18,875 nucleotides of DNA, taken from contig DATEVB010000019.1 in assembly GCA_035282865.1 (NCBI GenBank), positions 1 to 18,875 of the forward strand, read 5' to 3'. The notes beneath the pieces are model-generated. The model saw only the letters and a list, made by a program, of their open reading frames with translations. It was not told the origin of the DNA and made no database searches. This DNA is from UBA4744 sp035282865. Its GTDB lineage: Bacteria; Actinomycetota; Acidimicrobiia; Spongiisociales; UBA4744. The first letter of the stretch is position 1. Each line of letters begins with the position of its first letter. Shown one piece after another: positions 1-6,924 of this stretch. The position numbers and the translations under genes were made by a program.

Positions 1-26
1 GAGCCGGCGCAAGCTGGTTTCGGTTT

Positions 27-80
27 GAGAACCCCGAGAGGGTGAAAGCTTCGGCAGACGCTCCCTCGGGGTTTCTCGCG
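27..80 (+). repeat. Terminator-like hairpin, copy A of a 54-bp repeat
   Basis: This 54-bp block matches 411-464 at 53 of 54 positions; the one difference is C at 75 against T at 459. It folds as AACCCCGAG, a one-base bulge and GGG against the 3' arm ending CTCGGGGTT, with a small GC-UUCG-GC element inside the loop. The T run here is interrupted (GTTTCT), so it would terminate less well than copy B. The bases just upstream also loosely resemble those upstream of copy B, so it may be the 3' end of another RNA unit lying off the left edge. Confidence 0.65.
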
Positions 81-85
81 CCCCG

Positions 86-158
86 GGTTCGCTCCGCTCG
101 CCGCTTCCACCTTCCAATTCCCAGCTTCCAGGTGTTTCTCCGGCGAGCGGAGCGAACC
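86..158. repeat. 18-bp perfect inverted repeat with 37-nt loop
   Basis: Arm 86-103 (GGTTCGCTCCGCTCGCCG) is the exact reverse complement of arm 141-158. The pyrimidine-rich loop holds a second short pairing, CACCT (108-112) with AGGTG (130-134). A compact CCGCC-GAA-GGCGG hairpin follows at 172-184. The lack of a T run and the long loop suggest a REP-like palindromic repeat more than a terminator. Only one copy is present in this window. Confidence 0.6.
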
Positions 159-171
159 GGTCGGGGGAGTA

Positions 172-184
172 CCGCCGAAGGCGG
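172..184. repeat. Short CCGCC-GAA-GGCGG hairpin
   Basis: Five perfect GC pairs close a three-base GAA loop, 13 bp after the larger inverted repeat. It is probably part of the same palindromic element. There is no T run. Confidence 0.35.
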
Positions 185-268
185 GGCGAGGGATCCCGGC
201 TTAACGACCGCCGGCTGGTGGTTCGCGAAATCCAGGTTTGGGTCGCGAAAATGTTTCAGGCTTTCAAC

Positions 269-297
269 TTGCCCGGCGAGTGGAACCGGCCTACATT
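269..297 (+). promoter_or_regulatory. Sigma-70-type promoter for the candidate small RNA
   Basis: TTGCCC (269-274) and TACATT (292-297) are separated by exactly 17 bp, which fits a primary-sigma promoter. The predicted start of transcription is near 304, at the head of the hairpin series that ends in the terminator at 411-464. The -10 box matches the TACNNT form seen before several other genes in this window. Confidence 0.5.
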
Positions 298-303
298 CTT
301 CTG

Positions 304-460
304 TACTGCTTGTGAGGCAACTCACCGGCAGGGTCGGCACCACCGAGAGGCGGTACCGGGCTCTTACCGGGAGACCGGATCCTTCGGGATCTTGGAGTTG
401 CGGTACGAGAGAGAACCCCGAGAGGGTGAAAGCTTCGGCAGACGCTCCCTCGGGGTTTTT
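304..460 (+). ncRNA. Candidate structured small RNA, family not recognised
   Basis: The stretch lies between a 17-bp-spaced promoter and a strong intrinsic terminator, and it is packed with stable RNA motifs. GTGAG-GCAA-CTCAC (312-325) is a perfect stem with a GNRA loop. ACCACC-GAGA-GGCGGT (339-354) is a stem with one mismatch and a GNRA loop. GATCC-TTCG-GGATC (378-391) is a perfect stem with a UUCG loop. The terminator hairpin also carries a UUCG motif. GCAACTC (317-323) can alternatively pair with GAGTTGC (394-400), so two folds compete, as in a switch. I do not recognise 6S, SRP, tmRNA, RNase P or any riboswitch I know. It could be a trans-acting small RNA, or a leader whose terminator controls the gene at 600, 140 bp downstream. 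Confidence 0.45.
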
Positions 461-464
461 CGCG
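411..464 (+). terminator. Intrinsic terminator, copy B of the 54-bp repeat
   Basis: A long stem (AACCCCGAG, one-base bulge, GGG pairing to the arm ending CTCGGGGTT) is followed at once by five T residues (456-460). The inner loop has a GC-UUCG-GC motif. It is a near-perfect duplicate of 27-80. It would end transcription started near 304. Confidence 0.6.
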
Positions 465-599
465 TCCCGCTTCGTTTCCGCCGGTTTGACCGCCGACTGC
501 CAGGCTGCTGATCACTGGTACCGAAATCCGCCAGCGCGGCGATGGTCCGCGCTACGTTGTTGCGCAAGCGGTTGGAGTGAGTGGGTCTCTGGAGGTCGT

Positions 600-878
600 A
601 TGTTCCAGACGGTTCGCTACGTCGAAGAAGAGATCGAGCCGGGCCGGGTGGCGCCCGTGCCCACCGAGTTCGAGATCGGACGGTACTCAACAGAGCCTCT
701 CGCCGTTGCTGCGGCCCGGGATTCGATGGCCGAGTTTTCTCAATCAGGACGCTCCGAGTATGCCTGGTGGATCGTTCGCCAGGACGGTGAACAGTTGGCC
801 AACTGGATTGCCGACTCCAGGACCCGGCGCGAATTCGTGGTCGACCTCACCACCAGCAGATTGGTGGAGGTCGCCTGA
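600..878 (+). CDS. Unknown-function protein, first of a tandem paralog pair
   Basis: A 92-residue soluble protein that I do not recognise. The ATG at 600 follows GGAGG (591-595) at a good distance, and the start aligns exactly with the paralog at 1009; without gaps the two proteins share about 49 of 92 residues. Conserved blocks are an N-terminal acidic EEEI-x-PGR-x-AP segment (residues 9-19), a central YAWWIVR (54-60), LANWI (66-70), DSR (72-74) and a C-terminal REF-x2-DLT segment. The double Trp and the alternating pattern suggest a small alpha/beta fold, but no catalytic motif is visible. There is no signal peptide or membrane segment. It follows the candidate small RNA and could in principle be controlled by that terminator. 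Confidence 0.75.
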   Translation: MFQTVRYVEEEIEPGRVAPVPTEFEIGRYSTEPLAVAAARDSMAEFSQSGRSEYAWWIVRQDGEQLANWIADSRTRREFVVDLTTSRLVEVA

Positions 879-1008
879 GCCGTACACAACCCAGGTGCGT
901 TAGGTGAGGAATCCACCACATACGGTGGTTGCAGCGGTGTAGGATGAGTTTCAAGTAACGGTGGCTCGGAAAGCCGCCGGTTGGGCGGGAGCGGCAGCGA
1001 GGCTAACC

Positions 1009-1293
1009 ATGTTCGAAGCAGTTGAGTTCATTGAAGAAGAGATCGGGCCGGGTCGAGCGGCGCCGATTCCAATGGAGAACATTCTGGGCACGTTCGCGAT
1101 GGAAACAGACGCGGTGGCGCGAGCCCGAGCAGCACGGCTCGGTTTCATGAACGGCGGTCGGGAAGGCTATGCGTGGTGGATCGTGCGAGAACAGGGCGCC
1201 CGCCTCGCCAATTGGATCTCGGACTCCCGCTCCAGTCGTGAGTTCGCTCTCGACCTGACCTCGGGCGAACTGATCGAAGTCCCTCAGAACTAG
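1009..1293 (+). CDS. Unknown-function protein, second tandem paralog
   Basis: A 94-residue paralog of the protein at 600-878, aligning end to end without gaps at about 53% identity. It keeps the EEEI-x-PGR-x-AP block, YAWWIVR (54-60), LANWI (66-70), DSR and REF-x2-DLT. A GTG at 961 could extend the frame, but it has no SD-like sequence and the extension has no counterpart in the paralog. The ATG at 1009 has a weak GAGG (1000-1003) ahead of it. The 130-bp gap between the copies holds no other gene, only a small CCACC/GGTGG inverted repeat near 912-927. The two copies have diverged enough that each probably has its own role. Function unknown. Confidence 0.72.
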   Translation: MFEAVEFIEEEIGPGRAAPIPMENILGTFAMETDAVARARAARLGFMNGGREGYAWWIVREQGARLANWISDSRSSREFALDLTSGELIEVPQN

Positions 1294-1400
1294 GGGCAAC
1301 CCACCCGGTCGCTGCTACCGCCTTCTTCGTCGGTCGGTTTTGGCGAGTTCGATCGATCGGTAGAGTGCTGAGCCCGATCGAGCGGAAGGGTTGCATTCGG

Positions 1401-1760
1401 ATGGAGGCTTTTCACACCACGTTGGGTTGGGTAGCCGTGTCGATAGTCGGCCTGGCCGGTCTGTTCGGAATCGGTTCGGCTATCGCCAAGCGACCGCCGA
1501 CCAAAGCATTCTGGGTCGTTGCCGGAGCCGGGATGGGTGCCATGGTCGTCCAGGTCCTGGCCGGCATCGTCCTCTACCTGCAAGACGACGACCCTGGTGC
1601 CTTTCACATGTTCTACGGGTTTCTGGTGCTTTTCAGTCTGGCCTTCGCCTACATGTATCGATCTCAGTTGGCCAAGCGTCCGGCCCTCGCCTGGGGCTTA
1701 TTGCTGCTGTTCGTGATGGGGCTCGGCCTTCGAGCGATCATGACCTTCGAAGGCTCGTAG
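1401..1760 (+). CDS. Small four-helix membrane protein with internal duplication
   Basis: A 119-residue integral membrane protein with four predicted helices at about residues 8-29, 36-60, 66-86 and 95-114. It is built of two similar halves: FH-x3-G occurs at residues 4-9 and again at 68-73, and AKRP at 29-32 and again at 91-94, with nearly equal spacing. The two repeated His residues (H5 and H69) sit near the start of helices 1 and 3. That layout resembles small two-fold b-type cytochrome or heme-handling membrane proteins, but heme binding is my inference. I chose the ATG at 1401, with GGAAGGG at 1384-1390. A GTG at 1365 would add 12 residues; it overlaps a possible -10 box (TAGAGT, 1361-1366). 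The gene reads toward the enoyl reductase 45 bp downstream. I do not recognise the family. Confidence 0.75.
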   Translation: MEAFHTTLGWVAVSIVGLAGLFGIGSAIAKRPPTKAFWVVAGAGMGAMVVQVLAGIVLYLQDDDPGAFHMFYGFLVLFSLAFAYMYRSQLAKRPALAWGLLLLFVMGLGLRAIMTFEGS

Positions 1761-1805
1761 GCTCAGGAGTCGTACCATGGGGCCTCGACGCCCGGGGAGG
1801 AAACG

Positions 1806-2588
1806 TTGCTGCTCGACGGTAAGAGGTTGTTGATCACGGGAGTGCTCACCACCGATTCGATCGCCTGGCATAGCGCCAGGGTGGCTCAAGAGCAGGGCGC
1901 CCAGCTCGTGCTCACAGGATTCGGCCGCGGGTTGCGGCTGACCGAACGGGCGGCGCGCCGGCTGCCCGAACCACCGGACGTTCTGGAGCTCGACATCAGC
2001 GATCCTGATCATCTCACAAACCTCACGGCCGATCTGTCGAGCCGGTGGGGAGCGCTCGACGGTGCATTGCATGCCATCGCTTACGCTCCTAAAGATGCGC
2101 TGGGTGGGAACTTTCTCAACACGCCGCCCGAGAGCGCGCAGACGGCGTTCATGACCTCTGCCTTTTCGTTCAAGACGCTTGCCGCCGGACTGCTGCCCCT
2201 GCTCCGGGCCGCCGGCGGCGGTTCTCTGGTGACGCTGGATTTCGACAACCGGCAAGCGTGGCCCGCCTACGACTGGATGGGGGTTGCCAAGGCGGCGCTG
2301 GAGTCGATAACGAGGTATTTGGCCCGTGATCTCGGTAGGTACGGTATCCGGGCCAATGCGGTTTCGGCCGGTCCCCTGGCGACGATAGCCGCCAAATCGA
2401 TCCCGGGTGTTGACCTCTTCGAGAGAGCTTGGGCGGACCGGGCTCCGCTCGGTTGGGATGTCACCGATCCCGAACCGGTGGCGCGGATGGTGTGCGTCCT
2501 GTTCTCGGATTGGGCCCCGGCTACCAGCGGCGAACTGATTCATGTCGACGGCGGATTCCATGCCATCGCCGCCGGGAGCGGCGAGTAG
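1806..2588 (+). CDS. Enoyl-[acyl-carrier-protein] reductase, InhA/FabI type
   Basis: NAD(P)H-dependent enoyl-ACP reductase, the last step of each fatty acid elongation cycle, cytosolic. The 260-residue length fits the family. The N-terminal region with TTDSIAWHSARVAQEQGAQ (15-33) is very close to mycobacterial InhA and forms the cofactor site. Catalytic Y155 and K162 lie in the PAYDWMGVAK block, and the C-terminal SDWAPATSGE and VDGG segments are also InhA-like. The start is TTG, supported by GGGGAGG (1794-1800) five bases upstream. Oddity: the usual HSIGF/HSIGFAP loop reads HAIAYAP (89-95), so the position of InhA Ser94 is Ala90 and the position of E. coli Gly93 is Ala92. The gene is not next to a fabG. 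It converges on the histidine kinase gene. Confidence 0.93.
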   Translation: MLLDGKRLLITGVLTTDSIAWHSARVAQEQGAQLVLTGFGRGLRLTERAARRLPEPPDVLELDISDPDHLTNLTADLSSRWGALDGALHAIAYAPKDALGGNFLNTPPESAQTAFMTSAFSFKTLAAGLLPLLRAAGGGSLVTLDFDNRQAWPAYDWMGVAKAALESITRYLARDLGRYGIRANAVSAGPLATIAAKSIPGVDLFERAWADRAPLGWDVTDPEPVARMVCVLFSDWAPATSGELIHVDGGFHAIAAGSGE

Positions 2589-2713
2589 CCGTTAGGCCGC
2601 CGAGCGCCACAAGTTAGGGATCTCGACGATCCGACATGACCAGCGGCGTTGTCCGTGCGGCCGGGCTGGTGGCTCACCTGCCGCTCTCCACAACGATCAC
2701 TCTCGGCCAACCC

Positions 2714-4522
2714 CTAGCTTCCGACCACCGCCGGGTTGCGGCGGCGACGCGGGCTCAATGCCCTGGGAAGGTCGACCCGGAAGGTAGCCCCCCCGCCGGG
2801 GGTGTCGTGGATGGTGACGTCGCCCTCCATTTCCTGCGCAAGGCCTCGCACGATGGACAAGCCCAGACCGGTGCCACCTTGCGAGCGAGTCACCGATGGT
2901 TCGAGCTGTGTGAACTGGCTGAAGATTTTGATCCGCTCGGTGGGTGGGATACCGGGACCGTGGTCGACCACGTCGATCGTGACGCGATCCTCGGGCATCG
3001 AAACGGCAATTTCGATCGGGCTCCCAACCGCGTGCTTCATCGCGTTCTCGACCAGGTTGATGACAATTCTGCGGACATGGTCCGGATCCGTCTTGATGAG
3101 GGTATTCGGTTCAACTTGAACCTGGACGACTTCGTAGGCTCCTGAGATGACCTCAACCGTCTCCGGCAGAAATCGACTCAGATCGACCTCCTCGGGATGC
3201 CGCGGCAGCGCCTTTCCTTCGATCCGCGACACAACCAGCAGGTCCTCGATCAGGCGTCGCAGCCGGTCGGCCTGGTTGCGGGCGGACTCCAGGAGCTCCT
3301 GGGCGGCGGGCTGTTCCGGTGCCAGCTCCGGCCGGGCGATGGTGGCGAGCGCCCCGATGATCGAGGTCAGGGGAGTCCGGAGTTCGTGGCTGACGACGGA
3401 AACGAAATCCGATTTCATTCGGGCCAGTTCCTCCATCCGGCGGGAGGTCTCCGCCGCCTCAGAGAATCGTTCGAGTTGAGCCAGCACCAGCGCCGCCGGC
3501 GCAGCTAGAGACGTCAACACCTCGAGGTCGCTCTCGGTGAACTCACCGTCGGCCTTGTCGGCCAGGATCATCACTCCCATGGTGCGATGTTCGAGTTGCA
3601 TCGGGACGACCATCGCCGAGTGGGCGCCGAGCTCACCGAGGAGTCCGTGACTGTCGGGATTCAGGTCCAGACCCGTGTACAGAGCAGGCTTGCCGGAGAG
3701 GAACACACGCTCGATGTCGCCCTTCCTATGCAGCGGGATGCGATATCCGCCAACATCAAGAGGGTGTCCGGCCGTCCAGATCGGACTGACGACCTCGAGA
3801 AGCTGCTCGCGGTTGTTGTGCAACAACACGGCGCCAACCTCGGCGTTGAGATAACGCCCGATCCTCCCGACCAGTTCGGGGAGCACCATTTCGAGGCTGT
3901 CGCCCGCTGCCATGGTCTTGGACACCTCATAGAGGCGGCCGAGATCCGCCTCCCGTTTGGCGAGTTGTTGCATGCGGTCGATGCCCATGAACGTTTCCCG
4001 GCGGAATTCCTTGGTCAGCATGCTCGAGGCTATGGCAACCGCGATGAGGGTCACCAGAGGGATTACCAGCCGCTCGACTTCGAGCGACTGGCCGAAATTG
4101 GAATCGGTCAGGACAAAGGATGTGATGACAAAACCGGTGATGAAGGCGTGCGCGATCGTTGCCGCCAACGCCGCCGACAGCACGACCACGCCGAAGTACA
4201 GTGCGAAGATGACCGCGGAGAGCTGCGGTACCGCCCCGACGGTTGTCAACTCGGCCAATACCAACGCCAGCCAGAGCCAGAGAAAAACGTCCCCGCGCCA
4301 ATTCTCGAGCACCCGTTCCCACCGGATGAACGACAGGGCGAGAAGGCCGGTACCTGCTAGCAGCGACGGAACCCACACGCGGGGTTCACTGAGAAGGCTG
4401 GAGCGATACGCCGCGAAGAGGATGGCGGCCAGCATCAGCCAGGAGACCTGCAGTCCGAGCTTGGCTGCCCGTGCCCGGAAGGCGGCCAGAGGGATCCGGT
4501 TGGTTCTTCTTCGACGGCGCAT
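2714..4522 (-). CDS. Membrane histidine kinase with GAF domain
   Basis: A 602-residue two-component sensor kinase. The basic N-terminus is followed by about six membrane helices in residues 24-172, a GAF-like sensor domain (about 195-352), a dimerisation/phosphoacceptor domain with the SHELRTPL H-box (phosphoacceptor H379), and an ATPase domain with N-box NLVENAMKHA (N493), G1 DHGPGIPP (520-527), F-box around FSQF and G2 GGTGLGLSIV (549-558). The frame stays open to 4810, but that would overlap the divergent hydrolase gene and the extra residues look random, so I chose the ATG at 4522. A CATACT box lies six bases ahead of it with no SD, which fits a leaderless message. No response regulator is nearby, so the partner is encoded elsewhere. 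The ligand is unknown. Confidence 0.9.
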   Translation of the reverse strand: MRRRRRTNRIPLAAFRARAAKLGLQVSWLMLAAILFAAYRSSLLSEPRVWVPSLLAGTGLLALSFIRWERVLENWRGDVFLWLWLALVLAELTTVGAVPQLSAVIFALYFGVVVLSAALAATIAHAFITGFVITSFVLTDSNFGQSLEVERLVIPLVTLIAVAIASSMLTKEFRRETFMGIDRMQQLAKREADLGRLYEVSKTMAAGDSLEMVLPELVGRIGRYLNAEVGAVLLHNNREQLLEVVSPIWTAGHPLDVGGYRIPLHRKGDIERVFLSGKPALYTGLDLNPDSHGLLGELGAHSAMVVPMQLEHRTMGVMILADKADGEFTESDLEVLTSLAAPAALVLAQLERFSEAAETSRRMEELARMKSDFVSVVSHELRTPLTSIIGALATIARPELAPEQPAAQELLESARNQADRLRRLIEDLLVVSRIEGKALPRHPEEVDLSRFLPETVEVISGAYEVVQVQVEPNTLIKTDPDHVRRIVINLVENAMKHAVGSPIEIAVSMPEDRVTIDVVDHGPGIPPTERIKIFSQFTQLEPSVTRSQGGTGLGLSIVRGLAQEMEGDVTIHDTPGGGATFRVDLPRALSPRRRRNPAVVGS

Positions 4523-4528
4523 CAACGC

Positions 4529-4534
4529 AGTATG
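4529..4534 (-). promoter_or_regulatory. Likely -10 box of the histidine kinase gene
   Basis: On the minus strand CATACT lies six bases before the ATG, with no SD sequence. No clear -35 is seen. It fits the leaderless pattern found elsewhere in this window. Confidence 0.35.
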
Positions 4535-4656
4535 GTCTCGCTTCCCGGATGCTCGGCGGTAATCTCCCACCAGTCCTGGGAGGTGTTTCGGTTCTCGTGC
4601 AGCGCAACATGAGGCATTCCCACCAACCCGGCAGTCGTTTTGATGGCGGTCGGCGC

Positions 4657-4662
4657 TACGGT
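4657..4662 (+). promoter_or_regulatory. Likely -10 box of the hydrolase-murF-ddl set
   Basis: TACGGT lies eight bases before the ATG at 4671, with no SD sequence between. This suggests a leaderless or nearly leaderless transcript. No convincing -35 is seen. Confidence 0.35.
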
Positions 4663-4670
4663 CTCCGACC

Positions 4671-5405
4671 ATGTTGAAGTCATTTGCCGGTGGAGCCATC
4701 TTTGGTGAACGATTTGGGGACGGTCCACCGCAGGTGCTGGCTCTGCACGGGTGGGGGAGAGACCGTCGGGATTTCAATGAGGTGCTGGGTGGCTTGGACG
4801 CTGTGGCCATCGATCTGCCGGGTTTCGGAGCCTCGCCCGAGCCGGCAGAAGCCGTTGGGGCAGCAGGCTACGCGAGGATGGTCGCGCCGGTACTTGACGA
4901 ATTCGATCAACCGGTGATCCTGGTCGGCCATTCGTTCGGGGGGCGGGTGGCGGTGCACTTGGCTGTGTTGACGCCGGACAAGGTCAGGGCTTTGGTCCTG
5001 GTCGGAGTTCCACTGCTCCGGCGCGCAGGAAACGGCGGTAGAACCGCTCCGTTCGCCTATCGGATGATCCGGGCCTTGCACGGTGTCGGATGGGTCGGTG
5101 ACGACAGGATGGAGCTGGCCCGACAACGGTACGGGTCGACCGACTATCGGGCCGCTCGCGGTGTGATGCGTGAGGTCCTGGTGACCGTTGTCAATGAGAG
5201 CTACGAGGCACAACTCGGTGAGATCCGGCAACCGGTGCACCTGATCTGGGGGGCCAACGACAGAGATGTTCCGGTCGAGGTCGCCAGGCGAGCGATAACG
5301 CACCTGAGGCGCGCCGAGTTGACCATGCTCGAGGGAGTTGGCCATCACGTGTGCCTGGAAGCTCCCGAGGCCGTTCGAGCAGCAGTGTTGGGAGGGGCCT
5401 CGTGA
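4671..5405 (+). CDS. Alpha/beta-hydrolase fold protein
   Basis: A 244-residue alpha/beta hydrolase. The HGWG oxyanion-hole motif is at 26-29, the nucleophile elbow GHSFGG at 86-91 gives S88, the acid is probably D197 (GAND) or D199, and the catalytic His is H225 or H226 (GVGHH). The variable lid region (about 115-180) gives no substrate clue. There is no signal peptide, so it is probably cytosolic. Its stop codon overlaps the GTG start of the MurF-like gene (GTGA), so the two are likely translated together. That suggests a link to cell-wall precursor metabolism, but this is inference from context; esterase, lipase or thioesterase activity on another substrate is equally possible. Confidence 0.9.
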   Translation: MLKSFAGGAIFGERFGDGPPQVLALHGWGRDRRDFNEVLGGLDAVAIDLPGFGASPEPAEAVGAAGYARMVAPVLDEFDQPVILVGHSFGGRVAVHLAVLTPDKVRALVLVGVPLLRRAGNGGRTAPFAYRMIRALHGVGWVGDDRMELARQRYGSTDYRAARGVMREVLVTVVNESYEAQLGEIRQPVHLIWGANDRDVPVEVARRAITHLRRAELTMLEGVGHHVCLEAPEAVRAAVLGGAS

Positions 5406-6907
5406 CCGTTTCGCTTTGGGTGGTTGCGGCCGTCGCCTACGGGCTCGCCTTGCTGCGCTGGTTGCGAGTTGCCCAGCGAGAGCATTACCTGTCGTGGACG
5501 GTGACAAGGTTTGCGCGGCGATGGTGGGACACCCACGGGGCCAACCGGATGCTCTTTCTGGTAGGGATCCTGGCGCTCGGGTTTGCCGTCGCCTATCCCG
5601 CGGCGGGCCTTCTCACGGCTCTCGTTGCGGCAACCGGGCCACTCGGTCTGAGTATCACCGGACGAACCGCGCCGCTCCGCTGGACGGTCCGGCTGCGGCG
5701 GCTGGCCGTCGGTGTGTCGGTCATCAGTGCTGCGCTCGTTGTGGTCGGCATCTTCCTGGATCGAGCAGTGGTGGCCATGCTGGGGGCCGGGATCCTCATG
5801 CCCCTGTTAGTGGATGTCACCCTGGCCGTCATGGCTCCGATCGAACATCGACTCTCGGCGAGGTTTGTTGATCAGGCGACCCGAACGCTGGCCCGGGTTG
5901 CCCCGACCGTTGTGGCGATCACCGGCTCGTATGGCAAGACGACCACCAAGACCTATCTTGCAAGGTTGTTGCGTGAGAGCCATGCCACGGTGGCCAGCCC
6001 GGCCAGCTTCAACAACCGCATGGGTCTGGCGCGCGCAATCAACGAGCATCTGGCGGTCGGCACCGAGGTGTTCATTGCCGAGATGGGTACCTATGGAAAG
6101 GGTGAGATCGCCGAGCTGTCCACGTGGATCGAGCCCACCGTTGGTGTCATTACAGCCATCGGGCCCGTTCACCTTGAACGGTTCGGATCTCTGGACGAGA
6201 TTGTCGCGGCGAAGGCGGAGATTCTGACCAGAGCCCGGACGGCGGTTCTCAACGTCGACGATCCCCGCCTGGCGGCCCTCGCCGACCGTGTCGACATAGA
6301 GGTGATCCGGTGCTCGACCCAGGACTCCAACGCAGATGTGTACATCGATGCCGGCGGGGCCGGCGGCGTCTTTGTGGGGGGCCAACAGCTGGCGACCCTC
6401 GAGGATCCGTCCGTGTTTCCGAGCAACCTGGCCTGCGCTCTTGGGGCGGCGATGGCGGTAGGGGCGCCGATGACCGGACTGGCGCGAGCGGTTGGCCAGG
6501 TTCCGGGAGCCGAGCACCGGCAAACCGTGTCCGTGAGCGACCTGGGCTTCACCATCGTCGACGACACCTACAACTCGAACCCGGCCGGTGCTCGATCGGC
6601 GCTGGCCACACTGGAACGAGTGGGCACGGGTCGTCGGCGAGTGCTGGTGACGCCGGGCATGGTTGAGCTGGGGACGCGCCAGTACGAGGAGAACCTAGCC
6701 CTGGCGGCGCTGGCGGTTCGCCAGGTTACCGATGTGGTCATCGTCGGCAGAACGAACCGAGCGGCTTGGTTGGAAGGAACGGCAGGTGGGAAAGCGTCCG
6801 TTATCGTGGTGGGCTCTCGGGAAGACGCCGTCGACTGGGTACAGGCGAGTCTTGGAGACGGTGACGTCGTTCTCTACGAGAACGATCTCCCCGATCACTA
6901 TCCGTGA
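5402..6907 (+). CDS. Membrane-anchored MurF-like Mur ligase
   Basis: A 501-residue ATP-dependent Mur ligase of the MurF type, which joins D-Ala-D-Ala to UDP-MurNAc-tripeptide in peptidoglycan synthesis. Visible motifs are the P-loop TGSYGKTTTK (174-183), AEMGTYGKGEI (226-236), the putative carbamylated lysine K271 in AAKAEIL, PGAEHRQ (368-374), DDTYNSNP (387-394) and PGMVELG (418-424). In place of the usual soluble UDP-binding N-terminal domain, the first 150 or so residues hold about four or five membrane helices (roughly 3-20, 50-86, 101-119, 121-145). The P-loop reads GSYGKT where MurF usually has GSNGKT, and the C-terminus ends ENDLPDHYP. I recall similar Mur ligases in Clostridia, so this is probably a membrane-bound subfamily. 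The start overlaps the hydrolase stop; ddl follows directly. Confidence 0.88.
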   Translation: MTVSLWVVAAVAYGLALLRWLRVAQREHYLSWTVTRFARRWWDTHGANRMLFLVGILALGFAVAYPAAGLLTALVAATGPLGLSITGRTAPLRWTVRLRRLAVGVSVISAALVVVGIFLDRAVVAMLGAGILMPLLVDVTLAVMAPIEHRLSARFVDQATRTLARVAPTVVAITGSYGKTTTKTYLARLLRESHATVASPASFNNRMGLARAINEHLAVGTEVFIAEMGTYGKGEIAELSTWIEPTVGVITAIGPVHLERFGSLDEIVAAKAEILTRARTAVLNVDDPRLAALADRVDIEVIRCSTQDSNADVYIDAGGAGGVFVGGQQLATLEDPSVFPSNLACALGAAMAVGAPMTGLARAVGQVPGAEHRQTVSVSDLGFTIVDDTYNSNPAGARSALATLERVGTGRRRVLVTPGMVELGTRQYEENLALAALAVRQVTDVVIVGRTNRAAWLEGTAGGKASVIVVGSREDAVDWVQASLGDGDVVLYENDLPDHYP

Positions 6908-6924
6908 CAGCGAGGAGAGGTCAA

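Larger units (their letters stand above)
1..599. other. Non-coding region rich in repeats and hairpins
   Basis: I find no credible protein gene here. A long open frame runs through it into the gene at 600, but its translation looks random and the conserved start lies at 600. The region contains two near-identical terminator-like hairpins (27-80 and 411-464), an 18-bp perfect inverted repeat (86-103 with 141-158), a small CCGCC/GGCGG hairpin (172-184), and a promoter (269-297) followed by a chain of tetraloop hairpins. This looks like an intergenic region with one small RNA gene plus palindromic repeats, and the left end may cut a second copy of the RNA unit. Confidence 0.6.

Noticed and set aside
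221..250. tRNA T-arm-like GGTTCGCGAAATCC
   Set aside because: The flanking bases do not pair as a T-stem and no anticodon or acceptor stem can be built.
42..599. Open frame continuing upstream of the gene at 600
   Set aside because: The translation is low-complexity Arg/Ser/Pro-rich, crosses the hairpin repeats twice with the same peptide, and has no counterpart in the tandem paralog. The SD at 591 supports the start at 600.
1698..2561. 287-residue minus-strand frame over the enoyl reductase gene
   Set aside because: Its Arg/Gln/His-rich composition is typical of an antisense shadow; the plus strand encodes a clear InhA-like enzyme.
2589..2713. Possible terminator between the reductase and the histidine kinase genes
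   Set aside because: Only weak, widely spaced GGCCG/CGGCC pairing and no T run; too little support to annotate.
4523..4810. N-terminal extension of the histidine kinase to 4810
   Set aside because: It would overlap the divergent hydrolase gene by 140 bp and adds a random-looking sequence before the basic and membrane segments.
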